Source: Chryseobacterium nakagawai (GTDB lineage Bacteria; Bacteroidota; Bacteroidia; Flavobacteriales; Weeksellaceae). From it: a stretch of DNA of 64,000 bases. This document shows positions 60,953 to 64,000 of the stretch, in pieces. Under the pieces are notes generated by a model, which saw only the letters and a list, made by a program, of their open reading frames with translations, searched no databases and had not been told where the DNA came from. Numbering within the stretch: the first letter of the stretch is position 1; the number at the start of each line of letters is the position of its first letter. A program made the translations under genes and the position numbers. The stretch covers positions 1,728,501 through 1,792,500 of the forward strand of contig NZ_LR134386.1 in NCBI RefSeq assembly GCF_900637665.1, written 5' to 3'.

Positions 60953-61927
60953 CTAAGATCTGTTATCAAACAATTCATGCAGTTTTTTCTGCAGAACCTT
61001 TTTGTCGGGAAGCTGCGTTTTGTATTCAGAAACCATTGTCGGAGAAAGACTTCTACTCAGCGCATATTCTACTACTTCGCTGTCTTTGTCTTTACAAAGC
61101 AGTACGCCGATGCTTGGATTTTCGTTCTGACGTTTAACATCCCTGTCCAGCGCTTCCAGATAAAAGTTAAGCTGACCCAGATGTTCGGGTTTGAATTTAT
61201 CTGCTTTCAGTTCGAAAGCGACAAGGCATTGCAGCCCCCTGTGGAAGAATAAGAGATCGATATAAAAATCAGAATTTCCGACCTGTACTTTGTACTCTTC
61301 GCTGATAAAAAGAAAATCCCGTCCTAACTCCAGGATAAAATTTTTCATCTGCTCAATTAAACCTTTTTGGAGATCATTTTCATTGAATGTTTCAGGCAGA
61401 TTTAAAAAGTCAAATACATAGCTGTCTTTAAATGTATTGACTATATCAGCGTTAGTTTCTCTCAACACTGTTGAGAGTTTTGAATTTCCAATCATCGTTC
61501 TTTCAAAAAGGCTGCTGGATATCTGTCTCTCTAACTCCCGGAAGCTATAATTTTCCTGTTTGGTCAACTTGATATAAAATTCCCTTTCTTCGATTGATTT
61601 ACATCTGGAGAATATGGACAGATTATGAGACCAGCTGATTTCTCTCAACAGTGTTGAGATTTTTGGAAATTCCTTGTAAGTCTCATAAAACTGCTTCATT
61701 CTCCAAAGATTCTTATCCGAAAAACCTTTTAGTTCAGGTTCATAAGTCTGGATAAACTGAGAAAGTTCTTTAACCACAGATTGTCCCCATTCACTCAGAT
61801 CTACCTTTTTGCTGATATACTCACCAATATTCCAGTATAGGTCGATGAGTTCCTCATTGACTTTTCTTATCGCATTGTTACGAGACTGTTTGATGAGCTC
61901 AATAATATCTGTGAACCTTTTATCCAT
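60953..61927 (-). CDS. DUF1016 (YhcG-type) PD-(D/E)XK nuclease-like protein
   Basis: 324 residues. The N-terminal winged-helix-like DUF1016 part (NAIRKVNEELIDLYWNIGEYISKKV, SDKNLWRMKQFYETY) is followed by a C-terminal nuclease-like domain (YKVQVGNSDFYIDLLFFHRGLQCLVAFELKADKFKPEHLGQLNFYLEAL) with a D...ExK core. It is inserted backwards between traD and traE. It has its own -7 box. Two near-identical palindromes lie within its coding region. It is probably cargo, perhaps for defence or element maintenance. Confidence 0.9.
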   Translation of the reverse strand: MDKRFTDIIELIKQSRNNAIRKVNEELIDLYWNIGEYISKKVDLSEWGQSVVKELSQFIQTYEPELKGFSDKNLWRMKQFYETYKEFPKISTLLREISWSHNLSIFSRCKSIEEREFYIKLTKQENYSFRELERQISSSLFERTMIGNSKLSTVLRETNADIVNTFKDSYVFDFLNLPETFNENDLQKGLIEQMKNFILELGRDFLFISEEYKVQVGNSDFYIDLLFFHRGLQCLVAFELKADKFKPEHLGQLNFYLEALDRDVKRQNENPSIGVLLCKDKDSEVVEYALSRSLSPTMVSEYKTQLPDKKVLQKKLHELFDNRS

Positions 61928-61952
61928 GATTTCTCTTTTTTGAAATTCCTTG

Positions 61953-61960
61953 CAAATTTA
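61953..61960 (-). promoter_or_regulatory. -7 element (TAAATTTG) of the DUF1016 gene
   Basis: Exact TAnnTTTG on the minus strand, 26 bases before the ATG at 61927, which shows that this gene is expressed independently of the tra operon. Confidence 0.5.
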
Positions 61961-62070
61961 CAATTATTTATACAGGAATTCTGACTGGCGCACGGTTCTT
62001 TAACAGCCAAAAGAGTCCATCCACTGCCATTCCTGTTATTGAGTACCTAGACTCGGACATCTTTGTCATC

Positions 62071-62091
62071 AAGCCCGTAAAGTGCGGGCTT
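62071..62091. repeat. Hairpin before traE
   Basis: AAGCCCG (62071-62077) and CGGGCTT (62085-62091), loop of seven, followed by CATAAT. It is located 23 bases before traE; no T-run, so a leader structure or weak terminator is possible. Confidence 0.4.
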
Positions 62092-62113
62092 CATAATCAA
62101 AAATCTATTCATT

Positions 62114-62419
62114 ATGAAAAAACAAAGAAAAAAATTGCTGTACGCAATTTTAACATTCGTAACAATTAATTCGGTATTTGGTCAAGGCAATGGTTCAGCC
62201 GGAATCAATGAGGCTACACAGATGGTCACTTCTTATTTTGAACCCGCTACACAATTAATTTACGCCATCGGTGCAGTCGTCGGACTCATCGGAGGCGTAA
62301 AAGTCTATAACAAGTTCAGCAGCGGTGACCCTGATACCAGTAAAACTGCTGCCAGCTGGTTTGGAGCATGTATCTTCTTAATTGTTGCCGCAACCATTCT
62401 TCGCTCATTCTTCCTTTAA
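62114..62419 (+). CDS. traE: TraE (DUF4134) conjugal transfer membrane protein
   Basis: 101 residues. A signal-like segment, then two hydrophobic helices (LIYAIGAVVGLIGGVKVYNKF; ASWFGACIFLIVAATILRSFFL) with SSGDPDTSKTAASW between, the DUF4134 layout and similar to VirB2-like pilin subunits. The stop is directly followed by traF. Confidence 0.92.
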   Translation: MKKQRKKLLYAILTFVTINSVFGQGNGSAGINEATQMVTSYFEPATQLIYAIGAVVGLIGGVKVYNKFSSGDPDTSKTAASWFGACIFLIVAATILRSFFL

Positions 62420-62761
62420 ATGACGACTATGAATACCTATCATATCAATAAAGGAATAGGAAGGACGGTAGAGTTCAAGGGACTTAAAGCGCAATACCTC
62501 TTTATCTTCAGTGGAGGACTCTTAGGAATATTGATCTGTATCATGGTTATGTATATGGCAGGCGTCAATACCTATCTGTGTTTAATTCTCGGAGGATTCA
62601 GCAGTGGACTTCTTACCTGGCAGACTTTCGCACTGAATAGAAAATACGGGGAACATGGTCTGATGAAATTAGGCGCACACAAGAAGCATCCAAAATACAT
62701 CATCAGTCGAAAGAGTATTTATCGGTATCTGAAAATTAACCGTAAAAGAACAAACATATGA
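62420..62761 (+). CDS. traF: TraF (DUF4133) conjugal transfer membrane protein
   Basis: 113 residues with two membrane helices (LFIFSGGLLGILICIMVMYMA; YLCLILGGFSSGLLTWQTFAL), as in DUF4133/VirB3-like proteins. It begins on the base after the traE stop and overlaps traG by 4 bases (ATGA). Confidence 0.92.
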   Translation: MTTMNTYHINKGIGRTVEFKGLKAQYLFIFSGGLLGILICIMVMYMAGVNTYLCLILGGFSSGLLTWQTFALNRKYGEHGLMKLGAHKKHPKYIISRKSIYRYLKINRKRTNI

Positions 62762-64000
62762 GAAATTCTTCCAAAGCAGCAACCTTGGAAAGTAAATTTC
62801 CACTGCTTGCGATTGAAAATGATTGTATCATTTCAAAAGACGCTGATGTTACGGTTTGCTTTAAGGTCAGACTCCCCGAACTGTTTACTGTCGCTTCCGC
62901 TGAGTATGAAGCCATGCATTCCGCTTGGTTTAAAGCGATTAAAACACTCCCGGATTTCACCATCGTTCACAAACAGGACTGGTTTATGAAAGAAAACTAC
63001 AATCCTGATTTGTCACAAGAAGACCAGAATTTTCTTTCCAAATCATTTGAAAGGCATTTCAATGAGAGGCCCTTTTTAAATCATTACTGCTACCTGTTTA
63101 TCACAAAAACAAGTAAGGAGAGAATGCGGATGCAGAGCAACTTTTCATCACTCTGTAAAGGAAAACTGATTCCAAAAGAGATTAAAGACAAAGAAGTCAT
63201 TGGTCGTTTTCTTGAAGCGGTCGATCAGCTGGAGCGGATTATCAATGACAGCGGTTATATCCATTTGGAAAGGATGACAGAAGATGAAATAGCTGGAACT
63301 TCCGAGAGGTCAGGACTACTGGAACAGTATCTGACTCTATCCCGTGAAACCCATCCGTCATTGCAGGACATCAAATTAGGCTCAGAAGAAATGAGAATTG
63401 GTAACAACCGGATTAGTATGCATACCTTATCGGATACGGAGGATTTGCCAGGTACTGTTTCATCACACAGCCGTTATGAAAAGTTAAGCACCGATCGTAC
63501 CGACTGCCTTCTGTCATTTGCTTCTCCGGTGGGACTTCTGCTAAGCTGTAATCATATTTATAATCAATATTTATTTATTGACAACAGTGATGAGAACCTC
63601 CGCCAGTTTGAAAAATCTGCAAGGAATATGCATTCGCTTGCGAGATACAGTAGAGCGAATCAGATCAATAAGGAATGGATTGAAAAGTATTTAAATGAAG
63701 CACATTCTTATGGTCTGCAATCTGTTCGTGCTCATTTTAATGTGATGTCATGGTCTGACAATCCTAATGAGCTCAAACAATTAAAAAATGATACAGGTAG
63801 TGCGCTAGCCTTGATGGAATGTAAGTCCCGTCATAATACCACGGATACAGCTACTTTATATTGGGCAGGAATTCCCGGTAATGCAGGCGATTTTCCTAGT
63901 GAAGAGAGTTTTTACACATTCATAGAACCTGCTTTGTGTTTTTTCACAGAAGAGACCAACTATCAGGATTCACCATCACCTTTTGGGATCAAGATGGCTG
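62758..64000 (+). CDS. traG: TraG (VirB4-like conjugation ATPase), N-terminal part
   Basis: The frame is open from ATG 62758 to the window edge, giving 414 residues of the N-terminal half. It reads MRNSSKAATLESKFPLLAIE, then a DUF3875-type N-terminal region (CFKVRLPELFTVASAEYEAMH, LPDFTIVHKQDWFM) and VirB4-like segments. The Walker motifs lie beyond the end. It powers assembly of the transfer channel and would be followed by traI-traQ in a complete element. Confidence 0.92.
   Translation, partial: MRNSSKAATLESKFPLLAIENDCIISKDADVTVCFKVRLPELFTVASAEYEAMHSAWFKAIKTLPDFTIVHKQDWFMKENYNPDLSQEDQNFLSKSFERHFNERPFLNHYCYLFITKTSKERMRMQSNFSSLCKGKLIPKEIKDKEVIGRFLEAVDQLERIINDSGYIHLERMTEDEIAGTSERSGLLEQYLTLSRETHPSLQDIKLGSEEMRIGNNRISMHTLSDTEDLPGTVSSHSRYEKLSTDRTDCLLSFASPVGLLLSCNHIYNQYLFIDNSDENLRQFEKSARNMHSLARYSRANQINKEWIEKYLNEAHSYGLQSVRAHFNVMSWSDNPNELKQLKNDTGSALALMECKSRHNTTDTATLYWAGIPGNAGDFPSEESFYTFIEPALCFFTEETNYQDSPSPFGIKMA

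Noticed and set aside
62071..62091. Terminator for the tra operon before traE
   Set aside because: The stem is only seven pairs and is not followed by a T-run, and traE must be transcribed from this side; listed as a hairpin only.
1..64000. CRISPR arrays, rRNA operons, tRNA genes, insertion sequences
   Set aside because: No regularly spaced repeats, rRNA or tRNA patterns, or transposase or integrase genes were seen on either strand.

Overview
The window reads as chromosome plus an integrative conjugative element from a Flavobacteriia member, most likely Chryseobacterium or a close Weeksellaceae relative. Support for this: low GC; Bacteroidetes-type promoters (TAnnTTTG around -7); an ApbE/DUF4266/DUF3570 trio; SusC/SusD genes; and CTnDOT-type mobilisation and transfer genes (rteC, mobABC, traA, traD-traG). 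No integrase, tRNA gene or attachment site was found, so the element's ends are not defined.

Layout. 0-3.9 kb: end of apbE, DUF4266, DUF3570, a lipoprotein and an AraC regulator. 4-12 kb: ion and solute transport cluster (APC permease, MscS channel, DapB-like reductase, DUF389 protein, ClC, Na+/H+ antiporter). 12.2-18.3 kb: tripartite RND efflux operon. 19.1-25 kb: DNA-damage cassette (short DnaE-type polymerase, Y-family polymerase, LexA-like S24 repressor, AlkB). 25-26.8 kb: an HNH-like gene with an unknown partner. 27-31 kb: left part of the conjugative element (HTH protein, a frameshifted DUF4099/DUF3945 gene, topoisomerase III). 31-41 kb: defence cargo, with DUF4236, an SF1 helicase-nuclease and a six-gene CBASS operon. 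41-42.5 kb: small genes, an XRE repressor and a strongly structured RNA resembling 6S RNA. 42.5-53.7 kb: SusC/SusD, an S9 peptidase, a MauE-propeller fusion, a DUF6520 peptide and a TPR-AraC sensor-regulator. 53.8-64 kb: rteC, mobC-mobB-mobA (reverse), a candidate oriT, then traA, DUF3408, traD, traE, traF and a partial traG, interrupted by a reversed DUF1016 nuclease gene.

The most interesting locus is the CBASS operon on the minus strand at 34898-40132. It has the type II set (CapV patatin phospholipase, DncV-like CD-NTase, Cap2 E1/E2, Cap3 JAMM protease). Two further genes sit between cap2 and cap3: a Cap15-like 2TM-beta-barrel effector and a 147-residue protein that I align with the diadenylate cyclase (DisA_N/CdaA) domain, with altered signature motifs. 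All six genes overlap by 4-11 bases. The nested pair looks like a second cyclic-dinucleotide synthase/receptor module inside one CBASS operon. It could be a second signalling arm, or a decoy-nucleotide guard analogous to Panoptes (mCpol plus 2TM-beta effector).

Secondary points of interest are the 6S-like RNA with a palindrome over its promoter next to an XRE gene, the SusCD/peptidase/MauE/DUF6520 peptide-handling locus, a single-base frameshift in the DUF4099/DUF3945 gene, and an inverted repeat upstream of the mob genes that fits an oriT.
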